A stretch of 64,000 bases of DNA from Candidatus Heimdallarchaeota archaeon (GCA_019058275.1 JAHLVW010000016.1:1-64000); one strand, 5' to 3'; counted from the first letter of the stretch, positions 8,361 through 18,230 are shown. Program-made: numbers and translations. Notes: generated by a model from the sequence alone, not told the origin.

Positions 8361-9587
8361 TTAAAAGTAATAATAGTCTTCTCTATGAGCTCTTGTTTCT
8401 GCTTTTTGAGCTTCTTCTTCAGATTGTTTTATTGCAGCTTCAATTGTAGCTATTGCTGTTTGTATCATATCTTTTACATCACTATTTTTTTCCTTGCTTA
8501 ACAATTCTTGTAGGTGTTCCTTTGAATTGACACTCTTCAATTTACTTAAGGACCAAGCTGAATACTTTCTCACTTCAGGACTTTTATCAGTCCCTAATTG
8601 CCAGAGTAAAGGTTCTACTGCTTTTTTATCATTGATATCACCAAGAGCAATGACAGCTGCACGTCTTACTTGTTCATCTTTAGATTTCTTCAAAGTGTCA
8701 ATTATAGCATTTACTGCTCTCTTCTCTTTATGTTTTCCTAATGAAGCTATGATTTCTTGTTTTACAGCTTCAAAATTTTCTTTGTCTAACTGAGACATCA
8801 AAGCTGATGAAATTCTACTATCTCTTATTCTTCTTAATGCCCATGCAGCTCCCTTTCTAACTATGAGGCTTTTATCATTCTTGAGTGAGTTAACAAGAGG
8901 ATCCACAGAAGTAGTATTTGCGATTCTACCCAATGAAATGACTATTGATTCTCTTACAGAATCATTATCTTCTTTCTTTAAAACTGCAACAAGTGGTTGT
9001 ATTGCAGCTCTACCACCGATACGTCCAAGACCTGCAGCAACTTCTGACCTGATCAAAGCATTTTCAGAAGAAGTTAACAATTCCGTAAATAGAGGGGCAG
9101 CTTTTCTTTCGCCCAACAAGTAAAGAGATTTTATCGCAGCAACAATAATCTTAACATTCTTTTCAGTTATTACTATATTTTGTAAATCATCTGCAGCTGC
9201 TTTATTATTTAATTTACCTATTGCAACTGTTGCTGCTTCTCTAATTAGAATAATCTTCTCATTCAGCATTGCATCTATTAAGGTATTATAAGCAATATCA
9301 TCTCCGAGTTCCCCGAGTGCAGTTAACATTGCAACCTTAACTTTCTTATCAGGATCATGTCTAAAAGTTTCTATCAATAATTCTGTTGCTTCTCGATCCC
9401 CAATTTTTCCTAATGCTTGAGCAGTAGCAACTCTAGTTTCCACATCAGGATTTTCTTTCAAAGCCATCATTAATTCAGGAGTTGCTTTTCTATCACAAAG
9501 TTCTCCTAAAACTTTGGCAGCTTTTACACGTTTAGTAGCTTCTTTAGATTTGAGTTTTTTTAATATCATAGTTATGTTTTCTGACAT
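8361..9587 (-). CDS. HEAT-repeat (PBS-lyase type) scaffold protein
   Basis: I set the start at ATG 9587 (MSENITMILKKL) because GGAG lies 9 nt upstream; the upstream in-frame ATG at 9632 has none. The 408-residue protein is almost entirely repeats of about 31 residues with the pattern AAxALGxIGDxxAxxPLxxxL, the HEAT-like repeat known from phycocyanobilin lyases and many archaeal scaffolds. The tail is charged (EEEAQKAETRAHRED). Such solenoids bind proteins; the partner is unknown. It is convergent with hjc. Confidence 0.88.
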   Translation of the reverse strand: MSENITMILKKLKSKEATKRVKAAKVLGELCDRKATPELMMALKENPDVETRVATAQALGKIGDREATELLIETFRHDPDKKVKVAMLTALGELGDDIAYNTLIDAMLNEKIILIREAATVAIGKLNNKAAADDLQNIVITEKNVKIIVAAIKSLYLLGERKAAPLFTELLTSSENALIRSEVAAGLGRIGGRAAIQPLVAVLKKEDNDSVRESIVISLGRIANTTSVDPLVNSLKNDKSLIVRKGAAWALRRIRDSRISSALMSQLDKENFEAVKQEIIASLGKHKEKRAVNAIIDTLKKSKDEQVRRAAVIALGDINDKKAVEPLLWQLGTDKSPEVRKYSAWSLSKLKSVNSKEHLQELLSKEKNSDVKDMIQTAIATIEAAIKQSEEEAQKAETRAHREDYYYF

Positions 9588-9767
9588 GAAATTATGCTCC
9601 GATTCTTTTACATTGCAGAATTTACTTTTCATCAGTAAATTAAGAGATTATTTTTTTTACATATTTTGAGGGACTTTCACTAGTAAATAAGCGTTATGCT
9701 TTTTATTACAATATTATCAAAATTTCATATCATTTTGAACCTTTAGAAACAGTATATTCTATGCTAC

Positions 9768-9776
9768 TATAAAAGA
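9768..9776 (+). promoter_or_regulatory. TATA-like element of the GNAT gene
   Basis: CTATAAAAG lies 27-35 nt upstream of TTG 9804 and 58-66 nt upstream of GTG 9834. This spacing fits a transcript starting near 9800. Confidence 0.35.
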
Positions 9777-9833
9777 TGTTTGCTAAAAAACTTAAAACTT
9801 TAATTGCCTATTTGTGTGATAGTGATTTGTAAC

Positions 9834-10316
9834 GTGCAAATAAATAAACAAGATATAATTACTCGTAAAATTGATAAAAGTAAAGATATACCACTTATCA
9901 AAGAAATAAGTGTAAAATGCTTTCCAGATGAGGATGCATTTGAAATTGTTAATGCATTATTTGATATTGAACATTTTTATGTGGCGGAATTCGTTAAAGA
10001 AAAGAAAGTGGTTGGTTACATTGCTTTTGGTATCTATTCAATTAGAACCTCACACATTATGATTCTAGCAGTTCATCCAGATTATCAACAAAACGGTATT
10101 GGCTCTATTCTTCTTTCAATGGTAACAGACATTGCTGAAAAATTACCAATTACAAAGATTAGACTTGAAGTAAGAACAACTAATATACCTGCAATTAAAT
10201 TCTATGAAAAATATAATTTTGATATTATTACTAAATTAGAAAGTTATTACGATGATGCATCTAATGCTTACCTTATGACTCGAGATACAAGAAAAGAAAC
10301 GAAAGAAAAAGATTAG
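9834..10316 (+). CDS. GNAT family N-acetyltransferase (RimI-like)
   Basis: About 160 residues with the GNAT core: ILAVHPDYQQNGIGSILLSMVTD contains the Q/RxxGxG/A acetyl-CoA loop (QQNGIG), followed by LEVRTTNIPAIKFYEKYNFDII, the RimI-like V/N...A..FYEKxGF signature. It would transfer acetyl from acetyl-CoA to an amine, possibly a protein N-terminus; the substrate cannot be told. I use GTG 9834 (MQINKQDIITRKI) as start since family members begin shortly before the first strand. A TTG at 9804 is an alternative and would suit a leaderless mRNA. Confidence 0.82.
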   Translation: MQINKQDIITRKIDKSKDIPLIKEISVKCFPDEDAFEIVNALFDIEHFYVAEFVKEKKVVGYIAFGIYSIRTSHIMILAVHPDYQQNGIGSILLSMVTDIAEKLPITKIRLEVRTTNIPAIKFYEKYNFDIITKLESYYDDASNAYLMTRDTRKETKEKD

Positions 10317-10342
10317 ATTTTTGTGTAAGAACACAGCTAAAT

Positions 10343-11041
10343 CTAACCAGTTATTATTCTACCACAATAATCACACTTGATTTCTTCACCAGGCAAAGGT
10401 GGTTCTGTAAGGTGAGCACCACAATGAGGACAATTTGTTGGAGCTTGAGCAAGTTGATCGCTTCCTTCTCGAGAGAGAATTTTTCCACTCTTCCAATCAT
10501 AGGTTCCGGTAAATAATCCTCTTTTTTCCATACCCACAACAATTCGTTTTATTTCTTCAACTGTCATGCCTGTTTCAATACTTAACTCTTCCAAAGTAAT
10601 CCTACGTTTTGAGTTAATAATGCCAATAAGTCTTTCTGCAATAGAACGTCCTTCTTGTGTAACAAAATCACCAGTTGCTTTATCAAAATAAACTATGATT
10701 AAACCCTTTTCAATAATCCTTGAAACTGATTTTTCGACTTTTTCTTCGTTACTATGAGCCTTTTCTGCAAGAACAGCTGGAGTAATTCGATCATGTTTCT
10801 CTAATATTTTTGAGACTTTAAGGTCAAAAGCATTGTTTCCAACATCTATGAATGCTAAGATTAACAAAATAATTCCAGGAATAAAAAGTATAGATCCCAT
10901 AACAATTCCACTAATCATACCTCCAAAGCTGTTATCCCATGAAACATCAAATACATAACCAATAATTGGAATTCCTGCACTGAAAAAGCCAGTAATTGTT
11001 AATAATATTCCGAAAGTCCATTTAAGAGCAGTTCGAACCAT
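10343..11041 (-). CDS. membrane protein with tandem winged-helix domains and C-terminal zinc ribbon
   Basis: The order along the 232 residues is: two membrane helices (about 8-30 and 40-65), a region that reads as two winged-helix-like modules (about 75-130 and 140-195; ITPAVLAEKAHSNEEKVEKSVSRIIEKGLIIVYF, then ITLEELSIETGMTVEEIKRIVVGMEKRGLF) and a zinc ribbon CPHCGAHL...CDYCGRI at the end. A membrane-tethered WH plus zinc ribbon suggests a protein- or nucleic-acid-binding adaptor. PCI-like assignment is inference. Confidence 0.7.
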   Translation of the reverse strand: MVRTALKWTFGILLTITGFFSAGIPIIGYVFDVSWDNSFGGMISGIVMGSILFIPGIILLILAFIDVGNNAFDLKVSKILEKHDRITPAVLAEKAHSNEEKVEKSVSRIIEKGLIIVYFDKATGDFVTQEGRSIAERLIGIINSKRRITLEELSIETGMTVEEIKRIVVGMEKRGLFTGTYDWKSGKILSREGSDQLAQAPTNCPHCGAHLTEPPLPGEEIKCDYCGRIITG

Positions 11042-11204
11042 TGAATTTACATCCTTTTGAAATAACTTATCGTTAACATAGATATATTTTTCTTTACTAT
11101 GAAAAAAAACTTTCCTAATGATTCTTAGATGATTAAAAGTTTAAAAGTAAGACAAAAAGAGTTTAATGAGAAAGTAAAATAGCTCAACATAAAGGTGGTT
11201 TCAA

Positions 11205-11573
11205 ATGAATAAACTTGATGAATTTAAAAAATATCGAGAAAAAATGAATGAAAAGATTTTAGCAAGTGATAATAAACAAATAAAGAGATTTTTTGCTCTA
11301 GACTCTCGAGCATATGAAGAGGGATTATTATCAGTTAAAGTGAAAGAATTATTGGGACTTGTAGCATCAACTGTTCTTAGATGCGATGATTGTATAACAT
11401 ACCATATCATAAATTGTGTAAAGGAAGGAGTAACTCCCGAAGAGTTTTTTGAAGCAATGAATATTGCATTAATTGTAGGTGGTTCAATAATTATCCCTCA
11501 TTTAAGAAAAGCAGTTGAGATTTTTGAAGAATGTATAAGATTGCAAAATGAAGGAAAAGAACTAGCATTATAA
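11205..11573 (+). CDS. carboxymuconolactone decarboxylase/AhpD-like protein
   Basis: A 123-residue protein with the CMD/AhpD signature: RCDDCITYH gives Cys60-x2-Cys63-x3-His67, the thiol redox pair of the alkylhydroperoxidase branch, and the surrounding helices (VKELLGLVASTVL, EFFEAMNIALIVGGSIIIPHLRKAVEIFEE) match. It probably acts as a thiol peroxidase or disulfide reductase in oxidative defence. The ATG follows AAGGTGG at proper spacing. Confidence 0.87.
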   Translation: MNKLDEFKKYREKMNEKILASDNKQIKRFFALDSRAYEEGLLSVKVKELLGLVASTVLRCDDCITYHIINCVKEGVTPEEFFEAMNIALIVGGSIIIPHLRKAVEIFEECIRLQNEGKELAL

Positions 11574-11593
11574 CAAAAAAAGAAAATAAAATA

Positions 11594-11618
11594 GGCAGTT
11601 AATATTGCTATTAACGCC
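11594..11618. terminator. hairpin between convergent genes
   Basis: GGC-A-GTTAAT, a 6-nt loop, then ATTAAC-GCC forms a stem with one bulge. It sits between the stop codons of the AhpD-like gene and the UMF1 transporter gene, so it could serve both strands. Confidence 0.45.
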
Positions 11619-11620
11619 CA

Positions 11621-13108
11621 TTATTTCTTCTTCTCAGGATAGAGATTCTTATAGGGAGCTCTTTCACCAACTAAGTATTTTTCGTGTGGATCAGTTATAA
11701 AGAATAATAGTATCACTCCAATGATGAAGAATAAGATTAATCCTCCTAAAGCAAATCTGTAAGCATGATGCACTCCAAAAGGTCCAGCAAATGCATAGAT
11801 AAGACCTGAAAAGATAAGGGGAGAAGCAATCGCACTTACTCTGCCTGCAATTTTTTGAAAACCACCGTATTGCGCCATCTTGTGTGGAGGTGCTAATTCC
11901 ATAATGAACTGCCGACCTATAATCCATATGCCACCGAATCCTATACCGATGAAGAATGCTCCAATAAACATTGGCCATTTGATAAACTCAACACCAACAT
12001 TTGGAAAAGTCCAACCAGAGACCATAACAATCAAAATAGCTATTGCCCAACTAATACCGTTAATTATGAAAGTTAATTTTGGACCAAATTTACTCATAAA
12101 GAATCCAGTTAGAAGAGCAAAAACAAAACTTCCGCCTATGCCTGCAAAAATGACATAATTAGTTACTTCTGGTGTATATCCTACAGCTCCTTGGATCACA
12201 ATAGCCATGTACATAATTGCAGTATTTGCTGCATCCGTAATAAAGAACCAACTTAAGAAGAAGATAATGGAATTACGATCTTTTACTATTTCTTTGAGAG
12301 TGACTCTGAAATCCTTTATGGATTCTTTGAAGTTTTCCTTCATAGTACTTTCTTGAGGATTCTCAACTTCCTTATGGAATAGATAAGGTATTGCCATTAA
12401 TAATATAACAGCTGCACCAATAACAAAAAGCCATTTAATGTTTTCAAAATCTGCTAGTGTAAAACTATCATAATAATCTGGGTCTGCTTCCCAAACTGCT
12501 GAATCAATGTGTTCCCAATCACCAATAAACGATCCAACAATCATAGTGGTTACTACAGCAAAAACAGAGCCAAAAAAGCTTAGTGAACCACCAACTGCTT
12601 GTAAAATGGTACGTGATTCAGTTTGAGCAATGAAAGGAATCTGTGCATCATAGAACATCCGACCAGCTTGATAACAGAAATTAGCTATCATAAACATAAC
12701 TGATGCCCACCAAAAGTTTACCCAAGCGGTTATTACTGCTGATGTTGCAATCATAATACTGGCTACTATTATTACAGCACCCTTCCGTTTCCCAACTTTA
12801 TCTGATATCGATCCCATTATTGGACCCATTACGGCTATTAATAAGTTTGAAACAGCCATAAAAATAGATACAATAATGAAGGATTTTTCATAAGACCAAC
12901 CCAATTGATATATACCAAGCACGAGAGCAAATGGTGTATAAGCTAAGCTGATAATTAATTGTGAAAAGTAAGTATCTGCAGCGTCATAAAAATACCAGAG
13001 AAAAGCATTTGACCAACCAGTAGTTTTTGCTTCTATACTTGCTGAATCGTCAGATTCTATATCACCTGTCAATTCTGCTTTTTCAGCAGCTTCAATGTGA
13101 TCTGCCAT
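11621..13108 (-). CDS. UMF1/Atg22-like MFS transporter
   Basis: A 495-residue polytopic protein with about twelve helices and an acidic cytosolic N-terminal tail of about 30 residues. The opening of helix 1, WYFYDAADTYFSQLIISLAYTPF, matches the W-x-x-YDWANS-type signature of UMF1 permeases, and GSISDKVGKRKG is the MFS loop 2-3 motif. UMF1/Atg22-like proteins are putative effluxers of amino acids or small solutes; the substrate here is unknown. Confidence 0.82.
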   Translation of the reverse strand: MADHIEAAEKAELTGDIESDDSASIEAKTTGWSNAFLWYFYDAADTYFSQLIISLAYTPFALVLGIYQLGWSYEKSFIIVSIFMAVSNLLIAVMGPIMGSISDKVGKRKGAVIIVASIMIATSAVITAWVNFWWASVMFMIANFCYQAGRMFYDAQIPFIAQTESRTILQAVGGSLSFFGSVFAVVTTMIVGSFIGDWEHIDSAVWEADPDYYDSFTLADFENIKWLFVIGAAVILLMAIPYLFHKEVENPQESTMKENFKESIKDFRVTLKEIVKDRNSIIFFLSWFFITDAANTAIMYMAIVIQGAVGYTPEVTNYVIFAGIGGSFVFALLTGFFMSKFGPKLTFIINGISWAIAILIVMVSGWTFPNVGVEFIKWPMFIGAFFIGIGFGGIWIIGRQFIMELAPPHKMAQYGGFQKIAGRVSAIASPLIFSGLIYAFAGPFGVHHAYRFALGGLILFFIIGVILLFFITDPHEKYLVGERAPYKNLYPEKKK

Positions 13109-13295
13109 TTATTTCACCAATCCCAACGATGAGTCCTTGACAAAAATCTTTAATGGGAGTAGTTTTGTAAACTTTTAAATATTATTCTCGATTTGTCGAT
13201 AATCTTTATTGATTAGGTTTATTTCTCAAATACTTTTTATAGTTGAACCGTATGACAAAATACTATTAACATCCAATTATTGGAGTTATTTAACT

Positions 13296-13844
13296 ATGAG
13301 CACAAAAGCAGAAAAAGCTGAAAAAGGCGTAAAACCAGAAAAGCCAGATGTTAAAGTTGCTCTAGCAACTTTTAATGAAAGACTTATTGCAGCTCTTATT
13401 GATTATGGAATTGTATACGCACTCTATATTTTTGCGATAATTTTCTTCTCAGTCATTACTATTTTCATCACATGGTTAGGAATCATTTTAGGTTTATTGA
13501 TGACTGGTATAGGTTTAGCTGCTGGATTTTATATTTGGGTTTGGATGCCTTATAAAAATGAAGGACAAACAATTGGTAAGAAGATGCAGAATATTAAAAT
13601 CATGTTCATTAAGGACGAAGCTAAATGGACCTTACGACCTGTTGAAGAGGATGATATGACTCAATTACTTCTTAGAGCCATTATAGGTGCAATAGAAGCA
13701 ACAGCAATACCTATTGTCATAGCTTGGTATTTTATCACCAATGATAAGAACAGACAAAGATTTGCTGATCAATTAGCAAAAACAGTTGTTGTTCAATGCG
13801 ACCCAGAGACTAAAGAACCTTTGAAGAAACCAAGAGAAGGATAA
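13296..13844 (+). CDS. RDD family membrane protein
   Basis: The start is ATG 13296 (MSTKAEKAEKG) with TGGAG 11 nt upstream, rather than an upstream in-frame start at 13209. The roughly 182-residue protein has a charged tail of about 25 residues and then the RDD signatures: ALIDYGIVY in helix 1, GQTIGKKMQNIKI after helix 2, and RQRFADQLAKTVVV at the C-terminus. RDD proteins are small integral membrane proteins; some act in ion or solute exchange. The role here is unknown. Confidence 0.85.
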   Translation: MSTKAEKAEKGVKPEKPDVKVALATFNERLIAALIDYGIVYALYIFAIIFFSVITIFITWLGIILGLLMTGIGLAAGFYIWVWMPYKNEGQTIGKKMQNIKIMFIKDEAKWTLRPVEEDDMTQLLLRAIIGAIEATAIPIVIAWYFITNDKNRQRFADQLAKTVVVQCDPETKEPLKKPREG

Positions 13845-13892
13845 TTCTCTTAATCCTTTTTTATTTCAATTGTAATTATTCATTTGAAAAAA

Positions 13893-13930
13893 TAATTGAA
13901 GGATCCAATAAAATCGGATCCATTTCTATT
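13893..13930. terminator. GGATCC-paired hairpin between convergent genes
   Basis: Two GGATCC copies separated by 8 nt can fold into a short hairpin, with T-rich DNA following on both strands. It lies between the RDD gene and the DUF2207 gene, which end towards each other. An AATTATT/AATAATT pairing just upstream may add a second stem. Confidence 0.4.
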
Positions 13931-13952
13931 TTTCTAGCTTTTTTCGTAGTGG

Positions 13953-16019
13953 CTATCCTATTCCACCGCCTCCTCCTCCTCCACCACCGCCACCGAAACC
14001 TCCACCAAAACCACTGATACCACCACTAGAAGATGGAGGAGTAAATCCCTCACTCATATTTGAGATGGCAGTTGTTAGTCCTTCAGCCATATTAGAGATA
14101 GCTTTTGGCAAACTTTCAGCCATATTACTGATTCCACTAACAACAGATTCAAAACCCCTACCCATGCTGTCGAAGCCAGTAATTGTTCTATGTCTTGGTC
14201 CACCAGCAGATGGAATGTAGATACGGGGATAGTAATACCAATAGGGAGTTATGAAGTGGTAATCATCTCGAGGTGGTTGTTTAGATACCCTTCGAGAAAT
14301 ATGTTTGAGATGGTTTGGTAAATCGAAGTTTGGTGCTACCAATAAATAAGAGAAATGATCCATTGAATAGTTAAACTGATCATATGGATCTGGGAATCCT
14401 AGCATTTGTCCTCTTATCAATTGTAAATAGCTTTCCCAACTGGCTTTCATTTCCGCACCATGTTTAGTTAGTTTTGGCATTCTCCTTGAAAGTAATAATC
14501 CAATAAAACTAGCAACTACAACACCAATAATACCAGTTAGTAAATTACTGATAAACAATAGTGACGAAGCAAAAAATAGAATAACTGATCCACCGATACC
14601 TGTAAAGATTGCAGCACCGAAATAGAATCCTCTGATTTTTTCTGGATCTGATTCAAAATATTTAGTATCGCCACCAGCCAATCTATTATAAACATCTGTT
14701 TTATGTGTCCATAAAGAGCGAATATTTGTTTTGATAGTAGATAGTGATGTTACTTCAACGGGAATTTCCTTTGACTTTTTAGTCTCATCTTTAAACCAGA
14801 TTGTTTCATAGGAATTCTTTTCTATAAACTTTAAGATACCTCGATCGAATTTTGATAGACTGCCATAATATTCATCCTTTTCTGTTCTTTGGAAGAAAAT
14901 TTCATCACTATCTGTTGTTTGTATTAATTTGAGGTATCCTGTTTCTGCCAAATAGAATATCTCTGCAATAAAATCTATCTTATCAAATTTCTCATCCAGT
15001 AATGTTCCAACTTCTGCTGGTGTAAGATCATTCGGTGGTCCTACTTCACTAACAACACGCATCCCATCACCACATTGAGGACAGTATTTTATTTTTCGCA
15101 AGTCTCTAAAACCACATTGGAAGCATTTTTTCATTGCAACTTCATTTAATGTTGGAATTACTTTTGCTTTGGGATCTATCCCTTTTACAAGAAAAGCAAT
15201 GATAAAGAACAGAAATATTGGAACAAATCCAATAGCTATTACTAATATCCAATTTGTATTTAGATATACCCTCCAAGAGAAAGGCATATCAATTCCTGCT
15301 GGTGGTGAATCTGTATCAATAGTATAGCTTGAGTAAGGAGCGACTACGCTTTGATGATAAGTTACTATTGTATGACCAGTTACATTTGCTACAGATCCAG
15401 CATCGTTACCTTGTGATTGTCCCTCATAATAAGTTGTTGAATTAATATCACTTAAAGAGTATTCTTTTGGAAAAATCACAGTAGTATCAATATCATATAT
15501 TGAGACTTCAAATTCACCACCAATGACATTCCAGTAAACCCTATCTCGATTCCCACGGAGATCCATTGCTGAAGATACATTGTAAGTTAGAATAAAAATG
15601 TATTCTGTATTTGATGGTACAGATGTTCTTAACCATTCCCACTTAAAGTGGATTACTCCAGCTTCCCTTTCCATATCATAGTAATTTATTGAAGGAGTAC
15701 CAGCTCCAGAGCTAATACTCCATGAATTAATGTCGTGAAAACTACGCCATTTTAAATCTCGAAAAACAAATCCATAGGAACCAGCGTCTAACCTAAAGGT
15801 CATTTCCTCAACAATTAATAGTGAACCATCCATTCCAATGGTTATATTTTGATTCCAATCTGAATAAATATAACCATTAGTATCCAAACCGCCACCACTA
15901 ATGGGTGATTGTATTTTTGCTACAACATCTCTAGTAACTAAAAAAGCAATACTCATATTGAGTGAAATGACTATTAAGAGTAAAACAATTGATTTAATTT
16001 GTCTGTTTTTTATTTTCAA
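13953..16019 (-). CDS. DUF2207-type membrane protein with zinc ribbon and Gly-rich tail
   Basis: I place the start at TTG 16019 (protein MKIKNRQIKSIVLLL...) because GGAGG sits 11 nt upstream; starting at 16040 would put that site inside the gene. The order along about 688 residues is: signal/anchor helix; an extracellular beta domain with several N-x-S/T sites; a membrane helix (FVPIFLFFIIAFLV); a CxxC...CxxC zinc ribbon (CFQCGFRDLRKIKYCPQCG); a cytosolic domain; two more helices; and a tail of SNMAE repeats ending GFGGGFGG plus polyglycine. Extracellular domain, helices and GGG tail are typical of DUF2207/YciQ-like proteins of unknown function. The zinc ribbon is an insertion. Confidence 0.8.
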   Translation of the reverse strand: MKIKNRQIKSIVLLLIVISLNMSIAFLVTRDVVAKIQSPISGGGLDTNGYIYSDWNQNITIGMDGSLLIVEEMTFRLDAGSYGFVFRDLKWRSFHDINSWSISSGAGTPSINYYDMEREAGVIHFKWEWLRTSVPSNTEYIFILTYNVSSAMDLRGNRDRVYWNVIGGEFEVSIYDIDTTVIFPKEYSLSDINSTTYYEGQSQGNDAGSVANVTGHTIVTYHQSVVAPYSSYTIDTDSPPAGIDMPFSWRVYLNTNWILVIAIGFVPIFLFFIIAFLVKGIDPKAKVIPTLNEVAMKKCFQCGFRDLRKIKYCPQCGDGMRVVSEVGPPNDLTPAEVGTLLDEKFDKIDFIAEIFYLAETGYLKLIQTTDSDEIFFQRTEKDEYYGSLSKFDRGILKFIEKNSYETIWFKDETKKSKEIPVEVTSLSTIKTNIRSLWTHKTDVYNRLAGGDTKYFESDPEKIRGFYFGAAIFTGIGGSVILFFASSLLFISNLLTGIIGVVVASFIGLLLSRRMPKLTKHGAEMKASWESYLQLIRGQMLGFPDPYDQFNYSMDHFSYLLVAPNFDLPNHLKHISRRVSKQPPRDDYHFITPYWYYYPRIYIPSAGGPRHRTITGFDSMGRGFESVVSGISNMAESLPKAISNMAEGLTTAISNMSEGFTPPSSSGGISGFGGGFGGGGGGGGGGGIG

Positions 16020-16040
16020 ATTATTAGAATCCTCCAGCAA

Positions 16041-16450
16041 ATAACTGGCAGAATATTGATTTTTTTTCTTTTATGGGTAGTCTATAGAGAATTGTAATTT
16101 TCATTATTAAAAAAATTACCTTTCAGAAAAGAGAATGAGTAAAATAAAATTACTTTTTCAGTCCAAGCTATGCTTCAAGATGTAATATTGCCTTAAGACA
16201 TATGTTTTATAAAACAGAAATACACTAATAATACAATCAGTGAAAGACAAAGGTTTAAAAACTTCGATGAAAGAAAACTGATAACGAAAAATTAACAATA
16301 ATATAAACAGATAAACGATAAAAAGATTGAAAAGAAAAATTCACAACATTGCTCTAACCAAAAATGTAGAGAGCAATTTCATCAATAATTAGGATTACTG
16401 GATTATTATTAATAATCACTCAAGATAATTTCAATTATTTAGGAGAATTA
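16041..16450. other. long AT-rich intergenic region with a palindrome
   Basis: The 410 bp hold no supported gene before the small ORF at 16451. The only structure I see is the perfect inverted repeat GATTATTA-T-TAATAATC at 16401-16417, about 34 nt before the small ORF's start codon. It could be an operator or part of a promoter. Confidence 0.4.
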
Positions 16451-16567
16451 ATGAGTAAAAATGGAAGAAGATTTCCATTTTTAAAATCAAAAAGCGGTAG
16501 TTTAAAAATACTACAAGAAGAGATAAAGAACATTCAGGAAATGTTCTATTACTCTAGTAAAGAATAG
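16451..16567 (+). CDS. small protein of 38 residues
   Basis: ATG 16451 is preceded by AGGAG with a 5-nt spacer, one of the clearest ribosome binding sites in the window. The product is basic at the start (MSKNGRRFPFLKSKSGSLK) and then a short amphipathic helix (LQEEIKNIQEMFYY). No family is recognised. It lies in otherwise empty AT-rich DNA upstream of dnaG. It could be a real microprotein or a leader ORF. Confidence 0.45.
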   Translation: MSKNGRRFPFLKSKSGSLKILQEEIKNIQEMFYYSSKE

Positions 16568-16738
16568 ATGAATTGTAGATTCTTTTTAATCTTCTAGTAC
16601 ACAAAAGAAAAGTGTAAATAAAATTCGAAAAAAAAGGAATGTCTAGTTTAATTAAATGGAAAATTTCCTAAGTTTTCGATTGTTTGTTCTATTTTATTGT
16701 TAATCACTGAATCAAACCTATGGAGGTTAGATATACAG

Positions 16739-18184
16739 ATGAAAGAAAATAACGTTAACATAAATCATGATGATAAAGAATCAACTACTACCAAATATAT
16801 GATCTATGCTGATTTTAACATAGATGGTTTAGTTGAGAAGCCAGATGTAGTTGGTGCTTTATTTGGACAAACAGAAGGATTGTTGTCCGAAGAGCTAGAA
16901 CTACGTGAGTTACAGAAAGGTGGCAAAGTAGGCAGAATTCAAGTTTACTTATCGGTTAGGGGTGGCAAGACAAAAGGTAGTATTAGCATTCCATCAAGTT
17001 TAGATAAGGTTGAAACTTCAATTTTAGCAGCAGCTATCGAAACTGTAGATCGTATTGGCCCTTGTAATGCTAAAATTAGTATTAGAAGAATTGAAGATAT
17101 AAGAAAAGAGAAAATGAAGAAGATTCGAGAACGAGCTTCTGAATTATTACAAAAATGGAATACCGAAGCATCTCAAGAATCTAGTCATCTCACAGATGAG
17201 GTTCTAAAAGCTGCAAGAATTGGAGGAATAACCCATTTTGGTCAATTACCGGCTGGACCAGAATTAAATGATTCAGATACAATAATTATTGTAGAAGGAA
17301 GAGCTGATATCGCAGCTTGCCTTCGCGCAGGTGTAAGAAATACAGTTGCTGTTCAAGGAGCATCTGTTCCAAAATCAGTTATTAATCTTACAAAAAGGAA
17401 AACTGTAATAGCTTTCTTGGATGGTGATCGAGGAGGGGATTTAATCCTCAAAGAATTGCTAATGTATGCAGATATTGACTACATTGCACGAGCACCTAAA
17501 GGTAAAGAAGTTGAAGAACTAAAACCAGATGAAATAATTGATCAACTTAGCAAAAAAGTTCCAATTGAAATAGCAAGTTTTGTGTCAGAAATTCATGCAA
17601 GTGAAATTGTTCAAAAGGCTATAAAAAGAAAGGCAGCTAAAAAGATACCAATTGCAAAAGCGCCATATTCTAAAGAAAGAGTCGAGAGACAACCAATCAA
17701 GAAGGAAGCTGAGAAAGCAAGAGCTCCTCCCCCTCCTAGAGGAAGTCCTAGAAAGACTCAACCTGCACCTAAAGATTATAGAACAGATTCAAGACAAACT
17801 ACAAGACGTGCACCTCCTAGAGATAGTAGAAGGAGATATCCACAAAGGGATAGAAGACCCTCATATAGAGATTCTCGTCCTAGAACATTTAAACCAAAAA
17901 TACCCGAAGAGTTAATGCCAATAGTAAAAGAAATCGACAATAAAGAAAAACAAGAAGGTATATTTCTTAACGAAAAATTGAAGAAAGTAAAGAGAGTACC
18001 AGTCGAAGCAATATACGATGAAATTAAGAAATCAAAAGGCGTAACCAAAGTGGTCTTCGATGGAGTTATAACTCAAAGACTAATTGATGCTTGCAACGAA
18101 AAGAAGATTGATGTTATAATTGGTGCAAGAATGGCAGATGTAGAAAAACGTCCTGCAAATCTTAAAGTATTTACTTTTGCTTAA
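16739..18184 (+). CDS. dnaG: archaeal DnaG-like primase/exosome subunit
   Basis: The start is ATG 16739, with GGAGG about 12 nt upstream. The roughly 481-residue protein has the archaeal DnaG N-terminal region (FNIDGLVEKPDVVGALFGQTEGLL), a TOPRIM domain with EGRAD (about 186-190) and DGDRGGD (about 228-234), then an Arg/Pro-rich low-complexity linker (about 300-385) and a C-terminal domain (IPEELMPIVKEI...VFTFA). In archaea this protein has primase activity in vitro and is a stable component of the RNA exosome, binding poly(A) RNA. The linker is longer and more arginine-rich than usual. Confidence 0.92.
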   Translation: MKENNVNINHDDKESTTTKYMIYADFNIDGLVEKPDVVGALFGQTEGLLSEELELRELQKGGKVGRIQVYLSVRGGKTKGSISIPSSLDKVETSILAAAIETVDRIGPCNAKISIRRIEDIRKEKMKKIRERASELLQKWNTEASQESSHLTDEVLKAARIGGITHFGQLPAGPELNDSDTIIIVEGRADIAACLRAGVRNTVAVQGASVPKSVINLTKRKTVIAFLDGDRGGDLILKELLMYADIDYIARAPKGKEVEELKPDEIIDQLSKKVPIEIASFVSEIHASEIVQKAIKRKAAKKIPIAKAPYSKERVERQPIKKEAEKARAPPPPRGSPRKTQPAPKDYRTDSRQTTRRAPPRDSRRRYPQRDRRPSYRDSRPRTFKPKIPEELMPIVKEIDNKEKQEGIFLNEKLKKVKRVPVEAIYDEIKKSKGVTKVVFDGVITQRLIDACNEKKIDVIIGARMADVEKRPANLKVFTFA

Positions 18185-18201
18185 AATTAATAACTCTAAA
18201 A

Positions 18202-18230
18202 TGTTGGTTAAATATAAAATTTAACCAACA
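18202..18230 (+). terminator. strong hairpin terminator after dnaG
   Basis: A 12-bp perfect stem (TGTTGGTTAAAT / ATTTAACCAACA) with a 5-nt ATAAA loop, followed within about 10 nt by a run of T. It begins 17 nt after the dnaG stop codon. Confidence 0.6.
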
